Below, piece after piece: positions 22,314-47,338 of a DNA stretch of 64,000 bases. Origin of the DNA: Corythoichthys intestinalis. Its lineage: Eukaryota; Chordata; Actinopteri; Syngnathiformes; Syngnathidae. The translations under genes were made by a program, and so were the position numbers. The first letter of the stretch is position 1; each line of letters starts with the position of its first letter. The stretch covers positions 25,572,501-25,636,500 of the forward strand of contig NC_080401.1 of the NCBI RefSeq assembly GCF_030265065.1, given 5' to 3'. The notes under the pieces were generated by a model. It was not told the origin of the DNA and ran no database searches. It saw nothing but the letters and a program-made list of their open reading frames with translations.

Positions 22314-24159
22314 CCATATTCTTTGGACTATAAGCCGCTACCCACACACACACACACTCACACAAACATTTCAATCCTGCTTCATATAGTCAAGTGCGGT
22401 TTATTTGTTGATTTATTTGGGTTTATGTCACTAACTCTGTTTATGTCAAGCTCGCATCTTTTACATCCATTCAACAGTGGTGCCTCAGATGGGGCCATTT
22501 AAAATCTTGGGGTGGCAGACCAAAACTAAAAGCCATAATTTAAGGTTTTCATTATATTATTGCAGTAAATGGCTGTGTATTTCGGATGAAATGCATAACT
22601 GATGCTACAACAATTTAACGATATACTGGAAAGCGGGGTGGCCAGTGGGGTGGCCAACAAATTTATAGGGCGGAGCGTGGCCACCCCTGGCTATCCCCTG
22701 GTGGCGCCACTGCCATTCAAAAATGAGATAATATCCCAAAAGACACAAAATGACATCTGCCATAAGCATTCATCAATGCTCATGGCAGTGTCATGTCATA
22801 ATTATGATTGGTCTTATGACAGTCTTATGGCGCCACTGTCAAATGTGTTACCAAAATACCACAACTAGCAATTAATGAAAGAACTGGAAAAGTAACTGAA
22901 GAAATACATAGTACAGAACATGGATTTTGATTGTTACCATAATTTTCGGACGATAAGGCGCACCTGACTATAAGCCGCCACCCACCAAATTTGACACAAA
23001 AACGGCATTTGTTCATAGATAATCCGTACTGGACTATAAGCCATAGCTGTCCCCACTGTATTGTGGGATATTTACACCAAAAACATATTAACTGGTAAGA
23101 CTTTATTTGACAGCAGCATCGTAAGATTGTCATAAGACCAAATGAACCACCATGAAGCTTTGCAGCAATTGGCTGCAAAGCTTCATTGCTTCGAGAAGCT
23201 TCATTTGGCCACCTGCTGTCAACACTGCTGTCGTCCAACATGCCTCCAAGCATGCATTGCAGTGCTACAGATGTAAAAAATAATAAAAATTCGTGTTCTG
23301 TGCTAATTATTTCTTCAGTCACTGTTCCAGTTGTTTCACTAATTGTTAGTTATGGTATTTGGTAAGTTTACTTCAAGTTCACAAGTAAGTTCACTTTATT
23401 TGACAGTGGCGCCATTTGACTGTCATTACTATGACATAACACTGTTATGAGCATTTATGAATGAGTATAACTGATGTCATTTAGTGTTATCTGACAAATG
23501 AATAGATGTAAAAGATCCGAGCCGGACACAAATGGAGTTAGTGACATAATTTTCCAGGTGACACTTAATGACATCTGTGATAAGTATACATTAATGCCAA
23601 TTATAGTGTCATGTCATAATTATGGCGGTCTTATGGCAGTCTTATGACGCCGCTGTCAAATAAAGAGTTACCTATTAACCCAAATAAATCAACAAATAAA
23701 CCACACTGGACTATAACTCGCAGGATTCAAAATGAGAGGAAAAAGTAGCAGCTTATAGTCCGAAAATTACGGTATTTACATCTGTAGCACTGCAACGCAT
23801 GCTAGGAGGCATGTTGGACGACAACAATGTTGACAGTAGGTGGCAGCAGAGGTCGACTGTCTCCCCCAAGGAAGCAGTGATGGCCAAATGAAGCTTCTTG
23901 AAGCAATGAAGCTTTGCAGCCATTTGGTTTAAAGCTTCTTGGTGGTTCATTTGCCCCTGTCAAATCAATAAATGAATAAATAAATAAATAAATAAAGTGT
24001 TACCAGTTCATATCTTTTGGTGTAAATATCCCATAATACAGTGAGGACAACTGCGGCTTATAGTCCAGTGCGGCTTATCTACGAACAAATACCATTTTGT
24101 GTCAAATTTAGTGGGTGGCGGCTTATAGTCAGGTGCGCCTTATGGTCCGAAAATTGCGG
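22314..24159. mobile_element. 'CCGTAATTTTCGGAC' family element, copy 3 (host copy)
   Basis: It begins CCATATTCTTTGGACTATAAG after TA and ends, inverted, CCGCAATTTTCGGACCATAAG before TA. It is interrupted at a TA by another copy of the same family (22937-23772). Left-body blocks such as 'tttatgtcaagctcgcatc' and right-body 'aggaggcatgttggacg' match copies 1 and 2. Confidence 0.7.
22937..23772. mobile_element. 'CCGTAATTTTCGGAC' family element, copy 4, nested in copy 3
   Basis: It starts CCATAATTTTCGGACGATAAG and ends, inverted, CCGTAATTTTCGGACTATAAG. It lies in opposite orientation to its host copy. Copy 1 keeps the uninterrupted sequence ('gattgc-ta-tttacatctg'), so the duplicated target is just TA. 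Confidence 0.8.
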
Positions 24160-24600
24160 TAATTACATTAATTAATTGCGGACTTATTGTTGCCTTTGGG
24201 TTCCGAGTTAGCCAGTAGAGCAAACACAGGATCTTCAGTTGTGCTTTTAATTAATCTGTGCTGATGAGATATTTAGGGGGCGAATTGGGCAGTTGTAGTT
24301 CATTTTCATTGGGCAGTTTCATTTTCAACTTTTTAAAATAGGCAATATGTACCCAACAATAAACATGCTCCTGAAACTTGGATTTTATTTTGGAATTGTC
24401 AGTGGCTCACTGATAAACAAATAATGATAAACCCATCAATGTTTGTCTATTACATGTCCATGAGAAAAACTAGCTTCTTAAAATCTCAGTGCTACAAAGG
24501 TTATTTCAACAGAAATAGTCAAGCTGGAAAAGAAGAGGCGGTACTGTATGTTTCACAGTCTTATTGTATTTACAGAAAAGTAACCCACTTTACCCCTTTC
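24160..24600. other. Intergenic, nothing recognised
   Basis: No exon or assignable repeat seen between the MITE and the presumed zap70 3' UTR. Confidence 0.35.
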
Positions 24601-25070
24601 TTGGCAAACAAATGTTTTATTGGGGGTAAATATTCAACTGGTTGCACGTGATTTTCTTTCGTTCTTTTGTTTTTGATGTAGCCTTTTTTCCTGTTTTACG
24701 TCAGGCATTATCACCCAGTGTATTTACGAAACCTAGATTTTATGGAGACAAATAACACATATTTGGTTAATTCAAAGAAGGGATTCCAATGACCATTTAA
24801 TAGTACAGTATACTGAGAAGGGAAAGCAGTATAAACAGTTTGCTCATCAATGTACAGACAGATATACAGACAGACAAAATCTCATGCAAATGTAGAAGAG
24901 ACTCATGTACCAAATGCTTAATTATCACCACATAGGCCTGTTTAGCTGTATCAATGCTGGTGTTAGGGCCAATCAGTGTGCACGACTCATAAATAGCTCT
25001 TTGTTTTGCTTGTTCAATGACCAGCTGAATGGATACATTGTGTAGCCATGGGACAAAATGTGCTTTGTTT
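24601..25070 (-). other. Probable zap70 3' UTR
   Basis: Follows the zap70 stop codon on the minus strand. Candidate polyadenylation signals are ATTAAA near 24796 and AATAAA near 24617. The actual end cannot be decided from sequence alone. Confidence 0.4.
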
Positions 25071-38817
<13,747 letters not shown>

Positions 38818-38865
38818 GTTGAAACTTCAGAGAGCTCGTGGGTTATGTGGAGGTCAAATCAACTA

Positions 38866-41433
38866 AAATGGAAAGATTAGATAGATTACCACAAAAACCC
38901 TGAAACATTTAAGAAGGTCATAAATAATATTAAAGGTTCATAAATGGCAGCATTTTGTTTTCCTGTTTGTTTTACTTTTCATACAGTTCTTCTACACATG
39001 GTACTTTAGGTACTGTGTTTTGTCAAATTGTATGACAAACTGGTTTACCTTTACATGACACTGCACACACTGAGCGATTCTCACACTCACAATTCATTAT
39101 AAGTATCAGTTTTTATTCACGCCTGTGCTTGTAGGGCATAAATCACATTTTGAATGGTCTTTTAAAATTACAGTTTGGACCTGTCTGTGATCTTTTTTGC
39201 TTATAGAAGAAAAATGAGTACAGTCCTCAATTACTGATGGCTTTGGTTGTTGTTGTTTTTAAGCTGTCCTGTTTAGCTGCTTGGACATGTGTCTTTAAAG
39301 GCTGAAACAGTTTTAATGTGCCACAGGGGTGTTTGGTATACTCTATTTTTTGTCCCAAGCCTGCTTTGGGTGATTCTTATGCCTATTTTATTCTTAAACA
39401 ATGAAATCAATTTCCAATGGCAACTGGAATATTTCATTCATTTAGTTTTTGGAATGGAGATAATACAGCCTCATCATTATTTTTTCAAGCAATGTAGTCA
39501 TTAGAGCGAAAATTTGGATCAGAAATGAGACCTTCCTCTGACAATACTTATATTAGGTTAACATATTCAAATTAGCAATTTTGTTTTCCATGAATATTAC
39601 AGACACCTTATTTTTGATGCATTGTTTAACAAAAAAAAATACACCCACAGTACAAGACTGCAACCTACTCGTGACAAGAGCTGCAACAGGAAGTTGTGGT
39701 CCATTTTCACTGCCTCCTTTCTCTAACATCTAATTCTTCAGTTTAACAGGTGCTTTTTGGCAGAAAAGACAATCTGGATCATGAAGTAAAACATTTGTGC
39801 GTAACCCAAAAAGATATTATAAATCATACGCTGTTACTCAGATATTCTGGTATCATTCTACACAATTAACTATCTGAGCATATTTGTGCACATTAACACC
39901 AAACAGGGAGACAACAGGATTACGTTTTTAAGATTAATCTAAACCCCGCACAATTTACAGCAGAATATTACCATGACAAGCTTCCATATTCTGAATTGAA
40001 GATTTATGCAATATACATACGTATTTAGGGAAAATGTGTGCTTCAAAGAGCAAAAACCTCAGCTTCCTAGCAACACACATAAATCTCCGCCGATAACCCA
40101 CAATGGACAACAACAAAGTGGCCACACAAAGGAGACTACTGTGACTTGAACTCTTTTTCACCACAACAAATGCCTTCAAAGCCACAACATGGACAAACGA
40201 GTGCCAAAATAGCATGAAAACATAAACTGTAATTTTATATAACGAAGTTTAGATCCAGTTTTGTAGGGAAAAGTATTTTAAAACGTGTCAATGTAAAGTA
40301 ATTCATAACTTAATGACAATCAGACACACCATGCACTTTTGAAGGTAGACAGTATGTATTTCTAGAATGTAAAGCTGTTTGTACTTTCATAACATTTCCA
40401 TATAATTTTGTTCCGCTTTCACACCGAAAGCTGTTCAGGTCTTCATTCTAAATGACAAACAACCCTTCATCTTTTCTTGGTCAATCTATGATCATGATAT
40501 CCAACTATCAGAGCACAAATTTATCCGCAATAGCATTGGTAAATGAGTGATTCAATTTTAGTTTTATTTCTTTTTATTTGTTTGTTTGGTGTTTTATCTG
40601 GGTTTTTGATAGAGAGACAAAAAAAAGGATTTATACATAAAAATGATTTATAAAATGTTGTCTTGCTTATACCTATTGTAACAATTATGAATGGGTAAGG
40701 GTAAACAGCTGAAATTTGTATTTATTAATCTTTGTTCTGGTATTACTTTTTAATCTTACAACTAATGATTAGATGGTCTGAAATGGACATTTCATAAATA
40801 AATAACAATATAATACATACATTATCTTAAGTATATAACACATAATAAAAAATGTGACATTACATGTTTAGAAATGAATGTAAAACCAACAAAACTCAAT
40901 ACACAACATTATATAGCATAGATAATTATAGTACTAAAACTCATCCTCATATAGGGTCAGGGAACGCCAATGGGAATAATTCATAATTGGCTCTACCTTA
41001 GCAGAAAAAAATGTCACCGTAATCAGTCGAGCAACTAAACCAATTATAAGTACAGTGGAATTATATATACATTTATCTATATATTTTAAATCATGATGAT
41101 TTAATCAAAAACCTTTCCCTCTCCATTTTGCTCCATGCAAAAAAATGTGAGTGTATAAATGTCAGCCAAATTAAAAGGTATCATATTTTAAAGTCTGTCA
41201 GAAACAAAACAAATTCAGACCTCAGCATCAACTCTACTCGTTACAACCTTTTCATGCTCTGGACAAAACACAGCACAATGTAGCAAGTCAGTAACTTTCC
41301 AGTGTCATTTATGAAGTACAACTGGATTCAATCTGTGATTTCAGCGTATCTTAATAATAATGATGCAAATACTAATATATTTAAGATGTGTAAATTTTCA
41401 CATGTTAACCTAAAAAATTAAACATCAACATCT
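38866..41433. other. Spacer between zap70 and the unrecognised upstream gene
   Basis: AT-rich, single-copy-looking DNA with no convincing exon. It should hold the zap70 promoter and untranslated first exon, and the 3' UTR of the gene upstream, but I cannot place either. Confidence 0.4.
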
Positions 41434-41517
41434 CTACATTTCAATGATGAGCTCATCACTTTTAAGTATTCTTAACTTTCTGTTGTGGTCTTTGCTCAGT
41501 ACATCTTGGACACGAAC
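41434..41517 (-). CDS. Unrecognised gene, last exon
   Basis: Starts in phase 0 after atatgtttag and ends KSDELIIEM and TAG. 27 charged residues and a stop. Confidence 0.55.
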   Translation of the reverse strand, partial: VRVQDVLSKDHNRKLRILKSDELIIEM

Positions 41518-44500
41518 CTAAACATATTGTTACAGATCACTGAAATGATTCAACATTGATGCACTAATTTCCAACCGTACAGTAACTAATAGAATTGGAC
41601 TCCATCCACTATCTAAAAGCACTATGGAATAGAATGCCATTTATTGTCATTGTACATAGTACAACGAGATCGGAGCTGTCACGTTTAGTCCATTTATCTA
41701 GATAAAAACAATAGTGCGAACAGTTCAAATGCAAAGTAGAAATTACAAATAATAATTATTCTATATATGAAAAAAAACAATATATGTCTACTCCCAATTA
41801 ATACATCAATTTTTTTTAAATCCCAGTTTTCACACTACACTGTTGGTTGCAGCTATGGAAAACATAGAAACAAACAAAAATTGACACACTTTACAACACT
41901 AGCTACTATAGCACGTTAAAAAAAACAACAACCTAAAATACAGTAAGTACTTCATTAAAAAAGTCAACATTCAGTATTAAATATCAATAAAAATTCAAAG
42001 AAAAATCTGAAAGACATGAAATGCAAACTATACAGATAGAAAAAAAAGACTATATATTTCAATGTGCACATTTTTAAATTCCATCATAAATCTTATTTTT
42101 TTATGTTAATTTTTGGGGGGAAAATTACTGCTCTGAGCTAGAGGTATAAAAATGACTACGTAAATTATAAAAGTAAAAAAAAAAAAAAAAAAAAGTAGAA
42201 AAATTACATGAGCGACAAAAGTTACTTACGGTATCTCTTCCTTCAAAGTAGACCAAGGTTGTTCCTTCAGAGATAGGATGCATCTGCAGATGTGTGCAGT
42301 GTCAGGTGCTTACGTCAGTACATTATCGAAAGTTGCTGTGACGCTACATAAAACCAAACACTTTTTGACTGTGAACAGTTAATTGGAGTTTCCAATTTAC
42401 AGACCATTATACAAATTTGGTAACAACTTCTATTTAATATACAAAGTATAACTGAATCTTCAAAGTTGATCGCCATGAAGGTTTGAATGTGGTAGGGTTA
42501 TGTATTGGCTATTTGTGTTGTGTATATATAGATTTTTTTGTACCATTAATGTGACATGTAAAATGTACTTTACAACTCAATTGTTGTAATTTTCAAGAGG
42601 AGAAACAAAAAATGTATAATAAAATGATCATTTAACAATTAGTTTGAGAACCTGTTATGTATTATAGCACTCAAATCTAAACTGTTATATTTCACTGCAG
42701 CAATAGTTACTCCAAAATTGTCAAATAAGTAAGGTATCACCCCTATATACCCCTTTCAATACAGCCCAAAGTTGTTCAAGGAATCTTTCACAATAACCCA
42801 GCCTGTCTTGACTAAGGCCTCCGTTAAGAAAACTTTCCCAAAGCATGATTCTGCCACCACTGCGCGTCACTGTCAGTGTGGTAATGAGCATTTTCTACCA
42901 AATTATTCTTACTGTTTGGAGTAATGGCCAAAATGTTCAACCCTGGTTTCACCGGGCCATGTCATTTTTAGTTGGGAGGGCTCAAATGTTTATCTACCCA
43001 GAAGTATTTGTCTCAGTCTAATATTTTTTTACATCATATGAAATGGATGAACAAGTAAGTGTTTAAAATTTTATATGCACTGTGCATTTACAATATCATT
43101 ACATTTTATGCAGACAGTTTTCCATCCATCCATCCATCCATCCATCCATCCATCCATCCATCCATCCATCCATCCATCCATCCATCCATCCATCCATCCA
43201 TCCATCCATCCATCATCTTCCGCTTAGTCCAGGGTCGGGTCGTGGGGGCAGCAGTTTTAGCAGGGAAGCCCAGACTTCCCTCTCCCTAGCCACTTCAGCC
43301 AGCTCCTCCGGCGGGATTCCAAGGCGCTCCCAGGCCAGCCGAGTGACATAGTCTCTCCAGTGTGTCCTGGTTCGACCCCGGGGCCTCCTGCCGGTGGGAC
43401 ATGCCCGGAACACCTCTCCAGGGAGGCGTCCAGGAGGCATCTGAACCAGATGTCCGAGCCACCTCAACTGGCTCCTCTCAACTCGGAGGAGTAGCGGCTC
43501 GACAACAACCCCCTCCCGGATGACCGGGCTTCTCACCCTATCTCTAAGGGAGAGCCCGGACACCCTGCGGAGGAGACTAATTTCGGCCGCTTGTATCCGG
43601 GATCTTGTTCTTTTGGTCACGACCCAAAGCTCGTGACCATAGCTGAGGGTAGGAATGTTGATCGACAGGTAAATCGAGATATATACGTATATATATATAT
43701 AAACGGGGTGGTATCGGTATGGTATCGGTATCGGCCGATACTGCACAGCCAGGTATCGGTATCAGGGCCAAAAAATGGTATCGGTGCAACACTACACAAA
43801 ACACATGTAGACTGGTTGGGCGAACTCCCATGCACCCTCAAGGACCCTGCCGACGGTGTAGAGCTGGTCCACTGTTCCACGGCCGGGACGAAAACCACAC
43901 TGCTCCTCCTGAATCCGAGATTCGACTTCCTGACGGCCCCTTCTCTCCAGCATCCCTGAATAGACTTTACTGGGGAGGCTGAGGAGTGTGATCCCTCTAT
44001 AATTGGAACCACCCCGGTCTGCCAATCCAGAGGCACTGTCCCTGATGTCCATGCAATGTTGTAGAGGCGTGTCAGCCATGACAGCCCCACAACATCCAGA
44101 ACCTTTAGGAACTTCGGGCGGATCTCATCGACCCCCGGGGCCTAGCCACTGAGGAGCTTTCCAACAACCTCAGTGACTTCAACCCCAGAGATTGGAGAGC
44201 CCACCTCGGAGTTCCCAGACTCTGCTCCCTCCAAGGGAGGCGTGTCGGTGGAATTGAGGAGGTCTTCGAAGTATTCTCCCCACCGACTCACGACGTCCCG
44301 AGTCGAGGTCAGCAGTACCCCATCCTCACTATACACAGTGTTAATGGTGCACTGCTTTCCTCTCCTCAGACGCCAGATGGTGGACCAGAATTTCCTCGAA
44401 GCCGTCCGGAAGTCATTTCCCATGGCCTCGCCAAACTCCTCCCATGTCCGAGTTTTTGCCTCGGCGACCGCCGAAGCTGCAGTCCGCTCGGCCAACCGGT

Positions 44501-45866
44501 ACCTGTCAGCTGCCTCCAGAGTCCCACAGGCCAAAAAGGCCCGGTAGGTCTCCTTCTTCAGCGTGACGGCATCCCTTACCGCTGGTGTCCACCAGCGGGT
44601 TCGGGGATTGCCGCCACGACAGGCACCAACTACCTTACGGCCACAGCTCCGATCGGCCGCCTCAACAATGGAGGTGCGGAATATGGCCCACTCGGACTCA
44701 ATGTCCAATGTGCAGACAGTTTTATCTGGGTTTTATTCCCGATCAGTTCCCAACACGCAGCCATTGCTGGTGAAAGACAGAATTTAAATACTACTACTAC
44801 TACTACGACTACTACTACTACTCTTAGTAGTAGTAGTACTAGTAGTTTTAGTAATAGTAGAAGTAGTAGTAGTAATAATATCAATTATAGTAAAATGAGT
44901 GGGTTGTGTTAAAAATTTGTGCCAACAAATCATGACTCATTTATAGTACCTTCGTCACAATGTCCACCAATGACTTACATATTCAATTGCATTACAGGTC
45001 TTTAAAAACTTTTAAAAATATGTTGCATTCATCAATGAATTTTGTAGCATTGTGAGGAACAAAAATGGAAGACGGCAATTTGAAATTCAAAAACATTAGA
45101 ATTATTTGGTTTGTAGAGTGTTGGTTTTACCTTCTTGGCTGTGATGCATGTTTGGCACCAGCCAGGTCAGTGGGCTGTTTTCAAAATATCATGCAAATGT
45201 GCAATATCATTTGTACAGATAAGAAAATGGAGTACAACGTTCAAACACAACTTTGCCATTAGCTTTGTTTATTGAAATTAATGTGAGACAGTTGATAAAA
45301 GTTGATGTTACAGTGGTGCGCCACTTGGCGGCAGTAGCTCCGTGCACAATAACACAGGCTTTACCTGGGGATATATTGAAGCAAAGCATTAGTCAACCAT
45401 GATGGCCTCTTCTGAGGTAGTTGGTTCGAATCCAGGCTCCAGCTTACATCGAGGACTTTACAAGCGCTCAGTGCACCAGCATTTGATTTTGCACATTAAA
45501 GATGGCCAATTGATTTTCCCCACAAGGATCATGTTGTTGCTTTACCTTACTGTCCTGAATTTATTTTCATCCATTTCCTCCCATGCTGCTACTATTCCAA
45601 AGAAGAACAATTAGCTTTACAAGTGATGAGATTGTTTTTTTGAAGTTTATATATGTTATGAGTGGCCGCAGCATGAAGGTAGCCTAGATGATAATCAATT
45701 TTCCAATGTTCATCTGACGATAAATTCATTATAGCCTATATACTATATTCAGAAGTCATGCAATAAAAATACAGCAAGGGTATACTCACTACTATTTCAG
45801 GATAAAACTTCAAGGTCCTCCAAATGATTTGTTTCCAAATATATACATTTTGTTTGAAGATAAGAG
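41434..45866 (-). CDS. Unrecognised gene, last three coding exons
   Basis: Three short exons on the minus strand join without breaking frame: 45790-45866 (77 nt, phase 1 to 0), 42230-42283 (54 nt, phase 0) and 41434-41517 (84 nt, to a TAG stop). Splice sites are good: acceptors gttttcag, cacatctgcag and atatgtttag; donors GTGAGT and GTAAGT. The joined tail reads [43 protein letters not shown], then [15 protein letters not shown] ending KSDELIIEM. It has no low complexity and no transposon signature. I do not recognise the family. Upstream exons must lie to the right, beyond the transposon cluster. The evidence is splice logic only, so chance is not excluded. Confidence 0.55.
42230..42283 (-). 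CDS. Unrecognised gene, second-last exon
   Basis: 54 nt, exactly 18 codons ([18 protein letters not shown]). The flanking acceptor cacatctgcag and donor GTAAGT are both near consensus. Confidence 0.55.
42760..43010 (-). mobile_element. Old Tc1 transposase fragment
   Basis: On the minus strand, degenerate matches to the Tc1 catalytic region can be read: a stretch equivalent to TRVEHFGH ([12 protein letters not shown] block) and the reverse of 'aagcatgattctgccaccac' (the GGGSIM block). Much more decayed than the other Tc1 copies. Confidence 0.45.
43121..43214. repeat. (TCCA)n microsatellite, 3' tail of a LINE
   Basis: About 23 tetranucleotide units. On the minus strand it follows directly on the end of the LINE (…GGAAGATGATGGATGGA), so it is that element's 3' repeat tail. 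Confidence 0.9.
43215..44720 (-). mobile_element. LINE fragment, rearranged
   Basis: The minus strand encodes pieces of a non-LTR reverse transcriptase protein. From right to left: an upstream linker region (44142-44708, [18 protein letters not shown]), RT blocks ([39 protein letters not shown]) and the C-terminal end (43215-43680, [40 protein letters not shown]). The palm between VYMCFV and the C-terminal part is missing and replaced by a 110-bp foreign segment (43688-43797). Several frame changes. The clade is uncertain. Confidence 0.8.
43688..43797 (-). mobile_element. Terminal piece of a hAT-like repeat inside the LINE
   Basis: Matches the right end of 35435-36970 ('aaacggggtggtatcgg', 'gatactgcacagccaggtat', 'cggtgcaacact'). 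It sits where the LINE palm domain should be. Confidence 0.7.
44790..44880. repeat. (ACT)n/(AGT)n mirror microsatellite
   Basis: ACT repeats switch to AGT repeats at about 44825, making an imperfect inverted repeat that can fold on itself. Confidence 0.85.
44881..45789 (-). other. Intron of the unrecognised gene
   Basis: No exon or repeat recognised. The 11 kb between this and the next possible upstream exon is mostly transposon. Confidence 0.35.
45790..45866 (-). CDS. Unrecognised gene, third-last exon
   Basis: Open in only one frame. Acceptor gttttcag, donor GTGAGT. Aromatic-rich product VYIWKQIIW...LKFYPEIV. Confidence 0.5.
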
Positions 45867-46110
45867 CTGAAAACAAAAAGACGGGAAACAATTTAGCACT
45901 AAAATTGCTGAGAAATAACAATAAATTGTTTTTTACATCCTCAGCTGACAGGATTTTTTGAGCGGGCCGCCGCAACAGGGTACCAATTGATACTAGTAAA
46001 AACCTGTGTCTTTGCCTCAACTCTCCCACCCTATAGAGAATAATAATCGGCCCAGCCAATAATCTGACTATTTCTACTTCTAATGATTTAGATGCAAAAC
46101 AACTAGTATA

Positions 46111-47082
46111 CAGTGAATCACAAAAGTGAGTACACCCCTCACATTTCTGAGAATATTTATATCTTTTCATGGGACTACACTGACAAAATGACACTTTGAC
46201 ACAATGAAAAGTAGTCTGTGTGCATCTTATATAATAGAGTTAATTTATTTTCCCCTCAAAATAACTCAAAATATAGCCATTAATATATAAATCCCTGGCA
46301 ACAAATGTGAGTACACCGCATGGGAACTACATACAGGACATCCCAAAATGTCCAAATTGAGTACTGCTTGTCATTTTCCCTCCAAAATGTCATGTGACTC
46401 GTTGCAGGAGTGCTGTCAGCATTGCTGCAGAGATTGAAGAGGTGGTGGGGGAGAGGGTCATTCCCATCACCATGCTTGACTGTAGGCATGACACACTTAT
46501 CTTTGTACTCCTCACCTGGTCGACGCCACACATGCTTGAGAACATCAGAACAAAACAAATTAATCTTCATCTCATCAGTCCATAGGACATGGTTCCAGTA
46601 ATCCATGTGCTTTGTTGACATGTCTTCAGCAAACTGTTTGCGGGCTTTCTTGTGTACCGTCCCTAGAAAAGGTTTTCTCCTGGGGTGACAGCCATGCACA
46701 CCAATTTGATGTAGAGTACGGCGTATGGTCTGAGCACTAACAGGCTGATCCCCCCCCCCCACCTCTTCAATCTCTGCAGCAATGCTGACAGCACTCCTGT
46801 AACGAGTCACATGACATTTTGGAGGGAAACAGACAAGCAGTACTCAATTTGGACATTTAGGGATGTACGTTTTTTCAAAGGGGTGTACTCACTTTTGTTG
46901 CCAGGGGTTTAGATATTAATGGCTATATTTTGAGGGGAAAATAAATTAACTATATTATATAAGCTGCACACAGACTACTTTTCATTGTGTCAAAGTGTCA
47001 TTTTGTCAGAGCTGTCCCATGAAAAGATATACTTAAATATCTGCAGAGATGCGAGGGGTGTACTCACTTTTGTGATAGTCTG
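46111..47082 (-). mobile_element. Fold-back Tc1-type element, 972 bp
   Basis: Ends CAGTGAATCACAAAAGTGAG and, inverted, CAGACTATCACAAAAGTGAG, with TA on each side (46109-46110, 47083-47084). The arms (about 46111-46452 and 46748-47082) are near-complementary over about 335 bp. The spacer holds a transposase fragment on the minus strand (VSAQTIRRTLHQIG, HKKARKQFAEDMSTKHMDYW, WTDEMKINLF). Both arms encode the same N-terminal piece, RSAVSIAAEIEEV. Confidence 0.85.
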
Positions 47083-47338
47083 TAAATGACATTCAATAAA
47101 AGAGCGTTAAGGGTGAGTTATGCTTCTGCGGCAGACCTATGACCTATGAGACCTATGACCCGTCGCCGTAGCCTGATGTGCATCTCGACAATTTTCTGAT
47201 TTCGCGTCACGTCAACGCGTGGAGACGTGACGCAAATGGACTGTGATTGGTCCGCTCAGACTGTTTCCGGTTCAGTGCAAAATCATCGCCATTTTCAAAC
47301 ATTGTTGTGCTACACGCAAAGTACGACAACCTCTACAA

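Noticed and set aside
39955-40215. 86-codon minus-strand open frame between zap70 and the upstream gene
   Set aside because: No recognisable domain and no supporting splice sites; it could at most be untranslated sequence.
43059-43351. Open frames of repeated SIHP residues
   Set aside because: They are translations of the (TCCA)n microsatellite, which is the tail of a LINE.
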